A stretch of DNA of 64,000 bases from Parageobacillus thermantarcticus (GCF_900111865.1 NZ_FOJS01000001.1:310001-374000), one strand, 5' to 3'; shown: positions 1-10,049, counted from the first letter of the stretch. The notes: generated by a model from the sequence alone, not told the origin. Translations and numbers: made by a program.

Positions 1-184
1 CGGTAAAAAGGATTTTATTTTCCCGTAATCCAAGTCTATTGTACTGGCAATGGAATTTTACACAATAATTTGGATTTGATCGAAACGATGGAATTGCCGC
101 AAATGCGAATGTTCTTCTAAAGCTATGATTGAAACATTTAGCCATTTACAATGCCGTAAAAATTTTTTTCCGAAGCAAAAGAAA

Positions 185-211
185 GGGGCTGTTTCGAATG
201 GAAACAGCCCC
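185..211 (-). terminator. Rho-independent terminator of the mbcS-like gene
   Basis: An 11-bp perfect stem (185-195 with 201-211, 5-base loop) sits just past the stop codon of the acyl-CoA synthetase. On the minus strand it is followed by a T-rich TTTCTTTT tract. The plus strand also has a T-run after the stem, so it may work both ways. Confidence 0.8.
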
Positions 212-216
212 ATTTT

Positions 217-1809
217 TTATTGATGCTTGGCAAGGCGCATTTCGCGTTCGCGCAGTTCGACACGGCGGATTTTTCCCGATGCCGTTTTCGGCAAATCGTC
301 GACAAATTCAATTTTGCGCGGATACTTATACGGTGCGGTAAGCTGTTTCACATGCTCCTGCAGCTTTGGAATCAACGTCGGATCATTTTTATCTACTCCT
401 TCGCGAAGAACGACGAACGCTTTTACAACATGGCCACGTACTTCATCTGGACTGGCGACGACAGCGCATTCTTTTACAGCAGGATGTTTGACAAGGGCGT
501 CTTCTACTTCAAACGGTCCGATTGTATAACCGGAACTAATGATAATGTCATCGCCTCTCCCTTCAAACCAGAAATATCCGTCCTCATCTTTTTTCGCTTT
601 ATCCCCTGTAATATAATAATCGCCCCGGAATTGCATCGCCGTTCTTTCTGGATCTTTGTAGTAATACTTAAATAACGTCGGAGTTTCAACGTGGACGGCG
701 ATATCGCCAACTTCGCCGACAGCGCACGGTTCGCCGTTTTCGTTAATAATCTCAACGCGATTTCCCGGCGTCGGCTTGCCCATGGAACCTGGTTTGATCT
801 TCATTCCTTTCATGACGCCGACAAGCAGCGTGTTTTCCGTTTGCCCATATCCGTCGCGCACTTGAATGTTAAAATATTTTTCAAACGTGTCAATCACTTC
901 ACGGTTCAGCGGCTCTCCGGCAGATACGGCACTATGAAGATGCGGGAGCTTATAATCACCGATGTTCGGCACTTTCGCCATCAGCCGATACTCCGTCGGC
1001 GTGCAGCAAAGCACATTTACTTCGTACTTGCTTAAAAGCTGCAAATATTTTTCCGGATCAAACCGGCCATAATAGACAAACCCCGTCGCACCAGAACCGA
1101 GCGTCGATAAAAACGGGCTCCAAATCCATTTTTGCCATCCTGGACCAGCGGTTGCCCAGACGAGATCATTTTCTTCAATGCATAACCAATTTTTCGCGGC
1201 GATGCGCAAATGCGCATACGCCCATCCGTGCGAATGAACAACCCCTTTCGGATTTCCGGTCGTTCCCGAGGTATACGATAAAAACGCCATATCATCACGG
1301 GATGTGTCCGCGGCGACAAGTTCATCGCTTTCCTCCTTCATTGCTTCCCCTAAATGGATCCAATCGCCCGGTTTCGCCTTTCCGACAACAAATTTCACAA
1401 TATCATCAATGCCTTCAATCGGCGCAAATTGATCCACATACGGCTCATACGCGATGACCGCTTTTGCTTCGCTGTGGGAAATGCGGTATTGCAAATCTTT
1501 CGTCCGCAGCATTTCCGAACTTGGAATCACTACAAGCCCTGCTTTTAACGCTCCTAAATATACTTCATACGCTTCAATTAAGCGAGGAACCATGACAAGC
1601 ACTTTATCGCCTTTTTCAAGCCCTTGCTTTAATAAAGCGTTTCCAATCTGATTCGCACGTTTGATTAAATCACCGTATGTAATCTCTCGCGTTTCTCCTT
1701 GTTCACTTTCCCATTTCAACGCGATTTTATTCGGATTAGCCAACGCGTGCTTTTCGATTTCCGACGTCAAATTATAGCGTTCAGGAGCGATTAAATCTTC
1801 CCGCTTCAT
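217..1809 (-). CDS. mbcS: Acyl-CoA synthetase (AMP-forming), MbcS/AcsA-like
   Basis: 530-residue member of the acyl-adenylate-forming family, which activates short or branched carboxylic acids to CoA thioesters by way of an acyl-AMP. Visible motifs are the P-loop-like YTSGTTGNPKG near residue 170, the A5-type YGQTEN, the TGD hinge motif and the C-terminal PKTASGKIRR with the catalytic lysine. The ATG at 1809 is preferred over the upstream TTG at 1818, because AAGGGGAG abuts the TTG but lies about 9 bases before the ATG. Its place beside sspA matches B. subtilis mbcS (ytcI), whose product is described as a methylbutyryl-CoA synthetase. That substrate is inferred from synteny only. A second, clearly different AMP-forming synthetase (acsA) lies at 15054-16769. 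Confidence 0.88.
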   Translation of the reverse strand: MKREDLIAPERYNLTSEIEKHALANPNKIALKWESEQGETREITYGDLIKRANQIGNALLKQGLEKGDKVLVMVPRLIEAYEVYLGALKAGLVVIPSSEMLRTKDLQYRISHSEAKAVIAYEPYVDQFAPIEGIDDIVKFVVGKAKPGDWIHLGEAMKEESDELVAADTSRDDMAFLSYTSGTTGNPKGVVHSHGWAYAHLRIAAKNWLCIEENDLVWATAGPGWQKWIWSPFLSTLGSGATGFVYYGRFDPEKYLQLLSKYEVNVLCCTPTEYRLMAKVPNIGDYKLPHLHSAVSAGEPLNREVIDTFEKYFNIQVRDGYGQTENTLLVGVMKGMKIKPGSMGKPTPGNRVEIINENGEPCAVGEVGDIAVHVETPTLFKYYYKDPERTAMQFRGDYYITGDKAKKDEDGYFWFEGRGDDIIISSGYTIGPFEVEDALVKHPAVKECAVVASPDEVRGHVVKAFVVLREGVDKNDPTLIPKLQEHVKQLTAPYKYPRKIEFVDDLPKTASGKIRRVELREREMRLAKHQ

Positions 1810-1871
1810 TTTCTCCAACTCCCCTTAATCAATATTAATTAAGAACGTGCTATTCATTGCTAGCTATCCAT

Positions 1872-1900
1872 ATTATACAAAATAATTTTTATATTTTGAA
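1872..1900 (-). promoter_or_regulatory. Candidate sigma-A promoter for mbcS
   Basis: On the minus strand TTCAAA (1895-1900) is followed after 17 bases by a perfect TATAAT (1872-1877), about 63 bases before the ATG. The -35 is only a partial match. Confidence 0.5.
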
Positions 1901-1907
1901 TATTTTT

Positions 1908-1939
1908 TAAAAAAAGTAAAAGGCGGGAAAACCCCGCCT
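1908..1939 (-). terminator. Terminator of sspA
   Basis: 7-bp GC-rich stem (1921-1927 with 1933-1939) followed on the minus strand by TTTTACTTTTTTT. It lies 20 bases after the sspA stop. Confidence 0.85.
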
Positions 1940-1959
1940 CTGTAGCCATATATATTCAA

Positions 1960-2169
1960 TTAAAATGTTTGTTGTGTACCGCCTAATTGTTGTTGCGCCA
2001 TAGCAACAAGGCGTTTTGTAATCTCACCGCCAACCGAACCGTTAGCGCGAGAAGTAGTGTCAGCGCCTAATTTCACGCCAAATTCTTGAGCAATTTCGTA
2101 TTTCATTTGTTCAAGGGCTTGTTGTGCACCCGGAACAAGCAATTGGTTCCTGTTGTTATTACGTGCCAT
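1960..2169 (-). CDS. sspA: Small acid-soluble spore protein, alpha/beta type
   Basis: 69-residue alpha/beta-type SASP. This family coats spore DNA in the forespore, driving it to an A-like form and protecting it from UV and heat; the proteins are degraded at germination by the protease GPR. The GPR recognition segment (YEIAQEFGV, about residues 24-32) and the conserved [16 protein letters not shown]-terminal block are both visible. The ATG at 2169 follows a strong AAGGAGGTG site. It is monocistronic, with its own terminator and a forespore-type promoter. A perfect 15-bp inverted repeat spans the promoter spacer and the start codon and is described separately. Confidence 0.96.
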   Translation of the reverse strand: MARNNNRNQLLVPGAQQALEQMKYEIAQEFGVKLGADTTSRANGSVGGEITKRLVAMAQQQLGGTQQTF

Positions 2170-2215
2170 ATGTTTTCACCTCCTTGTATCTATAGAATGC
2201 GTGAAAACATATGGC
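2165..2215. repeat. Perfect 15-bp inverted repeat around the sspA start
   Basis: GCCATATGTTTTCAC (2165-2179) is repeated as its exact reverse complement at 2201-2215, separated by 21 bases. One arm contains the sspA ATG. The other lies within the -35/-10 spacer of the candidate sigma-G promoter. The ribosome-binding site is in the loop. Confidence 0.9.
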
Positions 2216-2222
2216 TTCATGC
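2193..2222 (-). promoter_or_regulatory. Candidate sigma-G promoter of sspA
   Basis: Minus strand: GCATGA (2217-2222), 17 bases, CATTCTA (2193-2199). This fits the forespore sigma-G pattern (GCATR / CATWMTA) expected for ssp genes. Transcription would begin only about 15 bases before the ribosome-binding site. Confidence 0.6.
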
Positions 2223-2249
2223 GCTGATAATTTTGGTAAATTTTGAGAT

Positions 2250-3455
2250 TTAGAATAACTGTTCAAACCCATCTTCTGCCGCGAAGTTTTCATCAATCAC
2301 CATTGTTTCCGTATTCGCAACCGCCTTCTCTATTAATGGCTGCAAATCGACAAAACTTTCATAATGAACCACTTTTTCTTTTTTTGGTTTCGTTTTTGGC
2401 GATCTTGGCGTAAAAATCGTGCAGCAATCTTCATACGGCAAAATCGAAATGTCGTGCGTATCGATTTTCTTCGCGATCGCAATAATTTCTGTTTTATCCA
2501 TCGACACAAGCGGCCGCAAAATCGGTGTTGTCGTGACATCATTAATGACAAACATGCTTTCTAGCGTTTGGCTGGCGACTTGGCCAAGGCTTTCTCCTGT
2601 CACAATCGCAAGCGCGCGATGACGCTGGCGCAACGCATCGGTGATTTTTAACATCGCTCTTCTCGTCGAAATAAGCGAATATTCGTTTGGCACATGTTTA
2701 TAAATAGTTTGTTGCACTTCCGTAAACGGAACAATGTGGAGCTTTATTGTTCCTCCGTACATGGTTAATTTTTTCACTAAATCAACTACTTTCTGTTTCG
2801 CCCGTTCGCTTGTAAACGGCGGGCTGAAAAAGTGAACCGCTTCGATCTCCAATCCGCGCTTCATTGCCAAATATCCAGCAACCGGGCTGTCAATTCCACC
2901 AGAAAGCATAAGCATCGCTTTGCCGCTCGTTCCCACCGGCAACCCACCGGGGCCCGGAATATCGCGACATGTTACATATGTGCCATCTTTGCGAACTTCC
3001 ACACGGACGTTGATATCAGGTTCGTGTACGTTTACCGTCAATCTGTCTGTATTTCGCAAAATATGAGCACCAATTTCATGATTTAACTCATTGCTTCCAT
3101 ATGGAAATTGCTTATCTACTCTCCGTGCGCTCACTTTAAACGTTTTTCCTTCATGTGCAAGCTGTTGGACAGCCGCCAACGCGGTTTCTTTTATTTCATT
3201 CAATTCATTATTGCACTTCATCGCCAAACTAAACGAATGAATGCCAAATACTGTTTTTAATTTGTCAATAATTGGTTCATGCGGTTCCCCGTTTAGTAAA
3301 ACGTACATGCGGTCACGCATATATTCAATTTTAATATTTGGAAACGCCTGCAGTTTTTCGGCGACATTATCTTTTAAACGGCGGACAAACAAGTTCCGAT
3401 TTCGCCCTTTTGTCGTCATTTCTCCATAGCGAATTAAAATACGATCATACTTCAT
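2250..3455 (-). CDS. thiI: tRNA 4-thiouridine synthetase ThiI
   Basis: 401 residues. ThiI adenylates U8 of tRNA and inserts sulfur to make 4-thiouridine; it can also feed sulfur to thiamine thiazole synthesis. An N-terminal ferredoxin-like/THUMP region (about residues 1-165) precedes the PP-loop motif LSGGIDSPV near residue 185. The protein stops after the adenylation domain with [16 protein letters not shown], so it lacks the C-terminal rhodanese domain of the E. coli enzyme, as in other Bacillus ThiI. The gene starts 5 bases after the cysteine desulfurase stop, so the two form a translationally linked pair in which the desulfurase presumably hands over persulfide sulfur. Confidence 0.97.
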   Translation of the reverse strand: MKYDRILIRYGEMTTKGRNRNLFVRRLKDNVAEKLQAFPNIKIEYMRDRMYVLLNGEPHEPIIDKLKTVFGIHSFSLAMKCNNELNEIKETALAAVQQLAHEGKTFKVSARRVDKQFPYGSNELNHEIGAHILRNTDRLTVNVHEPDINVRVEVRKDGTYVTCRDIPGPGGLPVGTSGKAMLMLSGGIDSPVAGYLAMKRGLEIEAVHFFSPPFTSERAKQKVVDLVKKLTMYGGTIKLHIVPFTEVQQTIYKHVPNEYSLISTRRAMLKITDALRQRHRALAIVTGESLGQVASQTLESMFVINDVTTTPILRPLVSMDKTEIIAIAKKIDTHDISILPYEDCCTIFTPRSPKTKPKKEKVVHYESFVDLQPLIEKAVANTETMVIDENFAAEDGFEQLF

Positions 3456-3460
3456 AGTGT

Positions 3461-4603
3461 TTACCTCGTTACCTCTCTTAATTTTTCGATAGCCTCTTTC
3501 ATTGCGGCGATGGCAGTTGGGATTTCTTCGAGCGTATTTTCAAAAGAAAGGCTGATGCGAATGCCGCTTTCCGCCCGCTTGTCATCCGCTCCCATCGCCA
3601 ACAATGTTTTGCTTGGCGTTTTCTTTTTCGACGAACACGCCGATGTAGTAGAAACAAAAATATCGCGTTTTTCCAATTCGTGAACAAATACTTCCGGTTT
3701 AATGCCATTTAGCGAAAAGTTAATAATATGCGGCGCCGAATCCGCAAACGGCGTATTGATTTGAATAGAAGGAATCGTTTTTAATTCATTGAACCACGCC
3801 TGCTTGACTTCAAGCAAATAATCGATTTGTTTATCATATTTTTCCAGTGACATCCGCAACGCTTTTGCCATCGCCACAATCGCCGGAACATTTTCCGTTC
3901 CGGAACGGAACTGCATTTCCTGCCCTCCGCCGGCAAGCAATGGCGAAAGCTGGATTCCTTGACGAACGTATAAAATCCCTGCGCCGCGCAATCCATGAAA
4001 CTTATGTGCCGACATCGTGCATAAATCAATACGCGCTTTTTTCATATCGAGCGGCACTTTGCTAATCCCTTGTACACGATCGACATGAAAAATCGTTTTC
4101 GGATAACGAGCTAGCAACGCCCCGATCTCTTCGACAGGCTGAATGGAGCCAACTTCGTTATTGACGTGCATGATCGAGACGAGTATCGTATCATCACGCA
4201 GCGCCTTTTTTACTTCCTCGACGGTAACGATACCATTTTCGTTCACCGGTAAATATGTCACTTCAAATCCTAATTGTTCTAATTGTTGGCAAGGCTCCGA
4301 TACGGATGGATGCTCAATCGCCGTTGTGATAATATGGTTGCCGCGATGGCGATACTGCAACGCAACTCCTTTTATCGCAAAATTATTCGCTTCCGTTCCT
4401 CCAGATGTAAAAATAATTTCATTTGGTTTTACCCCTAATGCCGCGGCAATTTGCTCACGAGCTTGCGTTAACAGCCGCTCCGCTTTCATTCCTAATTCAT
4501 GAAGAGAGGACGGATTGCCAAAATATTTTGTCGCCACCGTGACAAACGAATCGACTACTTCAGGAAACGGTTTTGTTGTTGCGCTATTATCTAAATAAAT
4601 CAT
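3461..4603 (-). CDS. nifZ: Cysteine desulfurase paired with ThiI (NifZ type)
   Basis: 380-residue class V aminotransferase-fold, PLP-dependent enzyme that removes sulfur from cysteine as an enzyme-bound persulfide. The PLP-binding lysine is in [10 protein letters not shown] (about residue 203) and the catalytic cysteine in [10 protein letters not shown] (about residue 325). The start is set at the ATG at 4603 ([12 protein letters not shown]), nine bases after GCGGAGG; the upstream ATG at 4612 touches that site. It is the upstream partner of thiI in a tight two-gene operon, which argues for a dedicated tRNA-thiolation role. There is no ISC or SUF neighbour here. Confidence 0.94.
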   Translation of the reverse strand: MIYLDNSATTKPFPEVVDSFVTVATKYFGNPSSLHELGMKAERLLTQAREQIAAALGVKPNEIIFTSGGTEANNFAIKGVALQYRHRGNHIITTAIEHPSVSEPCQQLEQLGFEVTYLPVNENGIVTVEEVKKALRDDTILVSIMHVNNEVGSIQPVEEIGALLARYPKTIFHVDRVQGISKVPLDMKKARIDLCTMSAHKFHGLRGAGILYVRQGIQLSPLLAGGGQEMQFRSGTENVPAIVAMAKALRMSLEKYDKQIDYLLEVKQAWFNELKTIPSIQINTPFADSAPHIINFSLNGIKPEVFVHELEKRDIFVSTTSACSSKKKTPSKTLLAMGADDKRAESGIRISLSFENTLEEIPTAIAAMKEAIEKLREVTR

Positions 4604-4712
4604 TATGTCCATCCTCCGCTTATCTTTAACAAATCATACGCTAGTAAATATAATAATAAAGAAATGAACGGAACATCAACCGAAACATATTATACTTACA
4701 TTATTCGCAAAA

Positions 4713-4756
4713 AAACCGATAAATATCTATTATATCCCAACGATATTTATCGGTTT
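4713..4756 (-). terminator. Terminator of ezrA
   Basis: 12-bp A/T-rich stem (4716-4727 with 4742-4753), extended by A-T pairs. On the minus strand a run of T follows. It lies 11 bases after the ezrA stop codon. Confidence 0.8.
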
Positions 4757-4766
4757 GGCGAATCGT

Positions 4767-6470
4767 TTATTCTTCCTTGGAACGTTCTTCATGAAATATT
4801 TGCTGAACGCGTTGAAGCGCGCCAGGTTCCACTTTTTCCAAAGCCGCTACCGCTTGCTCCAGCGCCTGTTCGTAATCGTAATGGCGAAACAGAAACTCGG
4901 CTTCTTCCAATCCTTCTTTTACGTTCGGATAACGACGACGGTATCGGTTCCCATATTGAATTACTTTTTCAACAAGCGACGCTTGTTCAATCATTGCTAC
5001 CGTCCGCTCATATATGCGCTGAACAGCTGTTTCCGCTTCTTCCAACGCCTGATTCACAGCGGGAATATTAAGCGGCTTTTCCTCTAAACGCAGCGCGACT
5101 TTCATTAAACTATCTTTCGCTTCTGATAATTGTAATTCATACGATTTTGGAAGCCCCGGCAGCCGGCTTTTTTGCACAAGCCGCAGCGCTTCAGACAACT
5201 TTTTCTTCATCATATCCAGCTTTTCGCGAGCAACCAGTTCATCTTTTCGCAGCGTTTGCAGCGTCTCGCGAAACTGTTCATGTTCCTCTTTCATCATTTC
5301 GATTTGTGTCAACAGCTGCTCCAATTCTTCCTTTAACAGCGAATGGGCGGTTTTCGCTTCTAACACGCGCGCTTGAATAATTTCAAATCGCTTCATTAAC
5401 TGATGAATTTGCTTTTCAATGCTGCGGTATTTTTCCAGATCTTTTGTCGATAACTGGTAGCTTTGTTGCACAAACAGCGTTTCTTCGCTTGTTTCTTTCG
5501 CTTCTTCATTTAACTCGTTCAACATTTCGGCGATACGAGACATTTCCGTTTTTATGTAGTGATGGGAAGTTACTTCTTTTTCCAATAAATCATATAGCGT
5601 ATCAATTTCTTCTTTGATTTCAGCAACCCCTTGTTTTGCTTCTTCGATTCGCAAATCACGAATCATTTGCATACACTGTTCGATTTTTTCCCGCTTTTCC
5701 GCTATTTCTCGCTCGATTTGCAAATGATCGAGGATGTAGCCTTCCTGCTTCATTTCCCTATACCCATCCAAAAGCTCTTCCAGCTGGGCTGGAATCGCCG
5801 TTTGACACTCTGTCAGCAATTCCGGGATCTCATTCATCATTACCGTCACTTCATTTAGCTCTTCTTTTAACGAAAGAACGACTTCCCGCGCCGCTAAATA
5901 ATTTCCTGACGCTGTTAAATTTTCGAAATCTTGAAATTTCGATTCCATTTCATCCAACTTTTCGTCCAGTTTGGCTGCCGCCACTCCAAACGTGTACCGA
6001 TAAGCCAAAAGCGTTTTTTTCGCATCGCGATACGTCGTTCTTAACTCTTCTATTTCCGTGCGGTTTTGCTCCTCGCTGCCGATCAATTCATGCACTTCAT
6101 CAATAATAAGCTGAACTTCTCCTTCCGCTTGGCGCAATAGCTGGTCAACTTCGCGCAACACCGCTTTTGCTTTCGCATAACGGTATTTATCAAGCAATTC
6201 TTCTACGTCGAATAATTTTTCTTCGACGTTGGGCAACTGAACAGCCACAAGGTCGTCCCACTTTTGCCGCCACTTCTCAAACAATTGCTCCGTTTCTCCC
6301 GTCATATTCAATTGCTTTACTTTCGAAAGCTCATCGGGCACCGGCCGATTCATAATCGAAATTTTCCATGCTTCCAATCGATCAATTTCGCCATACATTT
6401 TTTTTCGATACACGTGATTATATATCATTACTCCGCCAAGAAGGAGTAGCACGATAACTGCGATTTCCAT
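4767..6470 (-). CDS. ezrA: Septation ring formation regulator EzrA
   Basis: 567-residue membrane-anchored negative regulator of FtsZ ring assembly. A single N-terminal transmembrane helix (about residues 2-18) is followed by a long, Glu/Lys/Leu-rich region with coiled-coil character built of spectrin-like bundles, facing the cytoplasm. Length and topology match the family. I place the start at the ATG at 6470: AAGGGGG lies 10 bases upstream, whereas the GTG at 6491 precedes this site. A TTG at 6473 is an alternative. It is transcribed alone, divergently from hisJ. Confidence 0.95.
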   Translation of the reverse strand: MEIAVIVLLLLGGVMIYNHVYRKKMYGEIDRLEAWKISIMNRPVPDELSKVKQLNMTGETEQLFEKWRQKWDDLVAVQLPNVEEKLFDVEELLDKYRYAKAKAVLREVDQLLRQAEGEVQLIIDEVHELIGSEEQNRTEIEELRTTYRDAKKTLLAYRYTFGVAAAKLDEKLDEMESKFQDFENLTASGNYLAAREVVLSLKEELNEVTVMMNEIPELLTECQTAIPAQLEELLDGYREMKQEGYILDHLQIEREIAEKREKIEQCMQMIRDLRIEEAKQGVAEIKEEIDTLYDLLEKEVTSHHYIKTEMSRIAEMLNELNEEAKETSEETLFVQQSYQLSTKDLEKYRSIEKQIHQLMKRFEIIQARVLEAKTAHSLLKEELEQLLTQIEMMKEEHEQFRETLQTLRKDELVAREKLDMMKKKLSEALRLVQKSRLPGLPKSYELQLSEAKDSLMKVALRLEEKPLNIPAVNQALEEAETAVQRIYERTVAMIEQASLVEKVIQYGNRYRRRYPNVKEGLEEAEFLFRHYDYEQALEQAVAALEKVEPGALQRVQQIFHEERSKEE

Positions 6471-6664
6471 CAAAAAATAGCCCCCTTGCACCCGAGTTAG
6501 TCACAATAAAAAATGAGGTTCATTGAGAAGGCAATCTTATTTACATAATGTTTTTTCAATGTTTTTATGATACCATGTTAACGACGTTTTTTGGCCATAT
6601 TTTTTATTTTTTTCACAGAAATCTTCAATTTTCTTATTATCACATGCAAAAGGAGTGATGCGTT

Positions 6665-7468
6665 TTGCGGGATGGCCACGTACATACACCGTTTTGTCCG
6701 CACGGAAGCAACGATTCTCTCGAACAATACGTGGAACGAGCAATTACGCTTGGATACAAGGAAATTTCTTTTACAGAACACGCCCCTCTTCCGGAAGGGT
6801 TTGTCGATCCAACTCCATACAAAGACAGCGCGATGCGCCACGAACAACTCGACAAATATCTAGCATCGATAACCGATTTAAAAGCGCGCTATCAAAATGA
6901 CATTGTCATTCACATCGGCCTGGAAGTCGATTTTATTCTTGGTTTTGAAGAAAAAACAGCGCGGCTTTTGGAAGACGTCGGACCGTTGTTAGATGACAGT
7001 ATTTTATCCGTTCATTTTCTTCCATGTAAAGGACAGTATGTTTGCATCGATTACAGCCCGGAAATGTTCGCTAATATCGTCACATTATTCGGCTCGGTCG
7101 AAAACGTGTATAAAGCTTATTACGACGCCGTTTTGCAATCGATTCGTGCCAACCTTGGTCCGTATAAACCGAAGCGCATCGGCCATATTACACTCATTCA
7201 TAAATTTCAAAAGCGTTTTCCGTGCCCAGTTCCAATGACGGAATCGTTATTGCGCATTCTCGATGAGATGAAGCTATATGATTATGAACTGGACTATAAT
7301 GGAGCCGGCGCTAGAAAACCGCTTTGTTTGCAGCCATATCCTCCAAATTGGGTGATCCGCGAGGCAATGAAGCGAAACATCCGCATTGTATATGGTTCAG
7401 ACGCACACTGTGCAAACGATTTGCACCAAGGCACAGACGTTATGCTAAAAGAAGCGATTTTCGTTTGA
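6665..7468 (+). CDS. hisJ: Histidinol-phosphatase (PHP family)
   Basis: 267 residues. HisJ removes phosphate from L-histidinol phosphate, the penultimate step of histidine biosynthesis. The PHP metal-binding motif DGHVHTPFCPHG starts at residue 3. Further metal ligands are likely in the EHAPLP, HIGLEVDF, SVHFLP and GSDAH segments. Translation most likely starts at the TTG at 6665, nine bases after AAAAGGAG. The overlapping ATG at 6658 is in another frame. It stands away from any other his gene and runs divergently from ezrA. Confidence 0.93.
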   Translation: MRDGHVHTPFCPHGSNDSLEQYVERAITLGYKEISFTEHAPLPEGFVDPTPYKDSAMRHEQLDKYLASITDLKARYQNDIVIHIGLEVDFILGFEEKTARLLEDVGPLLDDSILSVHFLPCKGQYVCIDYSPEMFANIVTLFGSVENVYKAYYDAVLQSIRANLGPYKPKRIGHITLIHKFQKRFPCPVPMTESLLRILDEMKLYDYELDYNGAGARKPLCLQPYPPNWVIREAMKRNIRIVYGSDAHCANDLHQGTDVMLKEAIFV

Positions 7469-7528
7469 CAAGTTTCCATAGCCCTCATAAAATTATCTCC
7501 ATATGAACAAAAGGAGGCGTGAATCACA

Positions 7529-8008
7529 TTGTTCCATACTGTCACTTATAACGGAACGCGCGAAGAAAATTACGAACTTGTCATCCAACAGCTACGCGCG
7601 CTAATCGAAGGGGAATCGAACTTTATCGCCAATTTAGCCAATGCTTCGGCTTTATTGAATCAATTTCTCGAACAAATCAATTGGGTCGGATTCTATTTAA
7701 CGGAAAACGATGAGCTTGTGTTAGGACCGTTTCAAGGGCTCCCCGCCTGTGTACGCATTCCGTTTGGCAAAGGCGTATGCGGCACCGCGGCGAAACACAA
7801 AAAAACAATCATCGTTCCCGATGTCCATCTTTTCCCAGGCCATATTGCATGCGATGCCGCATCCCAGTCGGAAATCGTCGTGCCAATGATAAAAGGCGGA
7901 AATGTCATCGGCGTGCTAGACATTGATAGCCCTGTTAAAAATCGCTTTGATGAAACGGATCAAAAATATTTAGAGAAATTCGTCGACACCATCGTAGCGA
8001 CATTATAG
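7529..8008 (+). CDS. ytsP: GAF-domain free methionine-(R)-sulfoxide reductase
   Basis: 159-residue single GAF domain of the fRMsr family, which reduces free methionine-(R)-sulfoxide using cysteines in the GAF pocket. Conserved cysteines are visible in the segments PACVRIPFGKGVCGTAA and HIACDAASQSE, and the usual SEIVVPM and VIGVLDIDSP strands follow. The start is the TTG at 7529, behind AAAGGAGG. It lies 60 bases after hisJ and ends at a bidirectional terminator shared with dgcP. B. subtilis YtsP has the same position and length. Confidence 0.9.
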   Translation: MFHTVTYNGTREENYELVIQQLRALIEGESNFIANLANASALLNQFLEQINWVGFYLTENDELVLGPFQGLPACVRIPFGKGVCGTAAKHKKTIIVPDVHLFPGHIACDAASQSEIVVPMIKGGNVIGVLDIDSPVKNRFDETDQKYLEKFVDTIVATL

Positions 8009-8025
8009 CAGACGTGTGCGAGAAG

Positions 8026-8055
8026 AAAGGAATCCGCATGAACGGATTCCTTTTT
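8026..8055. terminator. Bidirectional terminator between ytsP and dgcP
   Basis: 11-bp stem (8026-8036 with 8043-8053), 6-base loop, T-run on the plus strand. It serves the convergent pair ytsP and dgcP and overlaps the dgcP stop codon. Confidence 0.85.
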
Positions 8056-9931
8056 ATGCTTTATATTGACGGGAATAGTCTTTTACAAAGATGCAATTTT
8101 TTCCTGCCCTTTTCGCCATATAAAGCGCTTCATCAGCACGTTTAAATAAATCTTTCGCTTCTTCCGAATGATTTTTTTTCCAATACGAAATGCCGCATGA
8201 AATCGTTACAGGTGGGTGCGTTTTTTCTCTTACTTTTTCTGAAAGACGGCGCGCGATCGAAATTCCTGCGGCTAATGAGACTTTCGGCAAGTAAATCGCG
8301 AGCTCTTCCCCGCCCCAACGTGCACCAATGTCGTCGGCACGAATATTGTCGCGAATGATATTGGCAACTTGAACAAGTACATCATCTCCCATTTGATGGC
8401 CATATGTATCATTTACTTGTTTAAAGTTGTCAATATCCACTAAAATAAACGTTCCAAACGCATCATGAATCATCGATTTTTTGATTTGCTCATCTAAATA
8501 GTGGCGGGAATACAGCTTCGTCAAATAATCCGTAATAACGAGCTTTTCAAGTTCTTCCCTCAGCATGGCATTTGTAAACACAAGGGTGGAATGTTGAATG
8601 AGCGACTGCAGTAGCTTAAACATTTCAAACGTGAAATGGTACGGCTCGCGGTGCAAAACAATCGAAACCCCTCTCAGTTCTCCATTTTGCACCATAGGAG
8701 CGGCCATTAAAGAGCGATAGTCGGAAACGGCAAGAGAATCGTGAATTCTTGTATCTCCAACGAACGCGATGTCTTTTTCCGTTTTAATTTTCTTTTCCAC
8801 AAATTCAATATACTTTTTCGATTGACGCGATTGAAAAAACGGAGTACTTCCAGGCAGCAGTTTCCGCTTTCCACCTTCAAACCAGAAAAAACCGACTTCA
8901 TCGGCGCAAAACGATTGTTTAATTTGCTTTACCATAAATTCGATCGCGTCTTGAAGACGCAAATTGGCATTCAATTGGTGCATCGTTTCCGTAATCAGTT
9001 GCAAATCCGCAACGAGCCGACGAGACTGCTCATACAACTTCGCATTTTCTAACGCGCTTCCTGCCGTATTGGCCAACAAAGAGATAAAGTTTACTTCTTT
9101 CTTAGGAAATTCCATAATGTGGGGGGCGATGATCTCAATCACGCCGTAAACTCCCTGTGCTCCTTTAATCGGCGCATACAAAATGGAACGACGCTGCGAA
9201 ATCGAGTCTTCAAGCTGAATTCTCCCCGTCAAAAACGCTTGCATCGCTGCCATATTTTCTTCGCTTTCATCAAAAACGAGCGTTTTAATTGGTAAATATT
9301 CGTGATATTGATTATCATGCGATAAAAACAAATAGTACGTGAATGACGGGTATACTTGCTTTAGAGTGTTAATAATTTCTTCTAGCACGTCATCAATTTT
9401 CATCGACGAATGAATTTTCGCGGCAAACCGATGAAGCTGCTCGTAGCGTTTTTCGTCACTAAGCCCTTGTGAAATCATTTTGATTTTCCGAAAAAGTTCT
9501 GAAAAATCATGTTTGATATTCTTTAACAGCTGCTCGCTAAATAAATGACGATCATCATACATAAGCTGTAACATTCCGAACGATTCTTCGGAAAGGTGAA
9601 GGAAAATTTGGGCGGTTACGTGCTTATCATCTTGATCAATCCGTATCGCTTGTTGCTCGTCGTCCATCACTGCAGCTATATCGTCAGGCGGAACAGGATG
9701 ACGGAGGGGTGATGCGTTTTCTTCTTCATTCGTCGTTGCTTCTCGATAAAACACCTTATTCAAAGGATCAAAAACAAAAAAAGTAACTTGTTTTAACATC
9801 AACTCCTCTTTCAGTAATAGAAGCAACTCCGCTATTACATTTGAGAAATTTTCATAATCGTCATATTGTAAAAACCAATGGAAAAACTTTTGCTTAAAGG
9901 CCCTATACATTTTTTCCTCTTCCAATTTCAT
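8054..9931 (-). CDS. dgcP: Diguanylate cyclase DgcP (YtrP), GAF-GGDEF
   Basis: 625-residue soluble protein: an N-terminal sensory region, two GAF-like domains (about residues 185-310 and 330-460) and a C-terminal GGDEF domain. The catalytic motif is intact as RWGGEEL. An RxxD inhibitory site (RADD) stands five residues before it, so product feedback is plausible. The enzyme would make c-di-GMP from two GTP. In B. subtilis the syntenic YtrP is one of three functional cyclases, DgcP. The start is uncertain: GTG 9943, ATG 9931 (AGGTG nine bases upstream) or ATG 9910 (AGAGG five bases upstream). Confidence 0.88.
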   Translation of the reverse strand: MKLEEEKMYRAFKQKFFHWFLQYDDYENFSNVIAELLLLLKEELMLKQVTFFVFDPLNKVFYREATTNEEENASPLRHPVPPDDIAAVMDDEQQAIRIDQDDKHVTAQIFLHLSEESFGMLQLMYDDRHLFSEQLLKNIKHDFSELFRKIKMISQGLSDEKRYEQLHRFAAKIHSSMKIDDVLEEIINTLKQVYPSFTYYLFLSHDNQYHEYLPIKTLVFDESEENMAAMQAFLTGRIQLEDSISQRRSILYAPIKGAQGVYGVIEIIAPHIMEFPKKEVNFISLLANTAGSALENAKLYEQSRRLVADLQLITETMHQLNANLRLQDAIEFMVKQIKQSFCADEVGFFWFEGGKRKLLPGSTPFFQSRQSKKYIEFVEKKIKTEKDIAFVGDTRIHDSLAVSDYRSLMAAPMVQNGELRGVSIVLHREPYHFTFEMFKLLQSLIQHSTLVFTNAMLREELEKLVITDYLTKLYSRHYLDEQIKKSMIHDAFGTFILVDIDNFKQVNDTYGHQMGDDVLVQVANIIRDNIRADDIGARWGGEELAIYLPKVSLAAGISIARRLSEKVREKTHPPVTISCGISYWKKNHSEEAKDLFKRADEALYMAKRAGKNCIFVKDYSRQYKA

Positions 9932-10011
9932 AGCCCTTTTCACCTAAACAAATATTCTCATTCCAATTAGAATGGAGTATATGCGAAACTTTTCAAAAAA
10001 TTACATCTTAT

Positions 10012-10020
10012 ATTATATCA
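10012..10020 (-). promoter_or_regulatory. Extended -10 candidate for dgcP
   Basis: Minus strand TGATATAAT (TGnTATAAT) about 80 bases before the dgcP start. No good -35 is seen. Confidence 0.4.
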
Positions 10021-10049
10021 TATGATTTGGAAACAAGGAAAATAAAATA

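Noticed and set aside
1-120. Plus-strand reading frame ending in MELPQMRMFF at 120, which looks protein-like
   Set aside because: A stop codon at 4-6 is in the same frame and there is no start with an RBS, so it cannot be the end of a gene entering from the left.
6537-6660. Possible TTTACA/TATGAT promoter upstream of hisJ
   Set aside because: The spacer is about 20 bases, too long for a sigma-A promoter.
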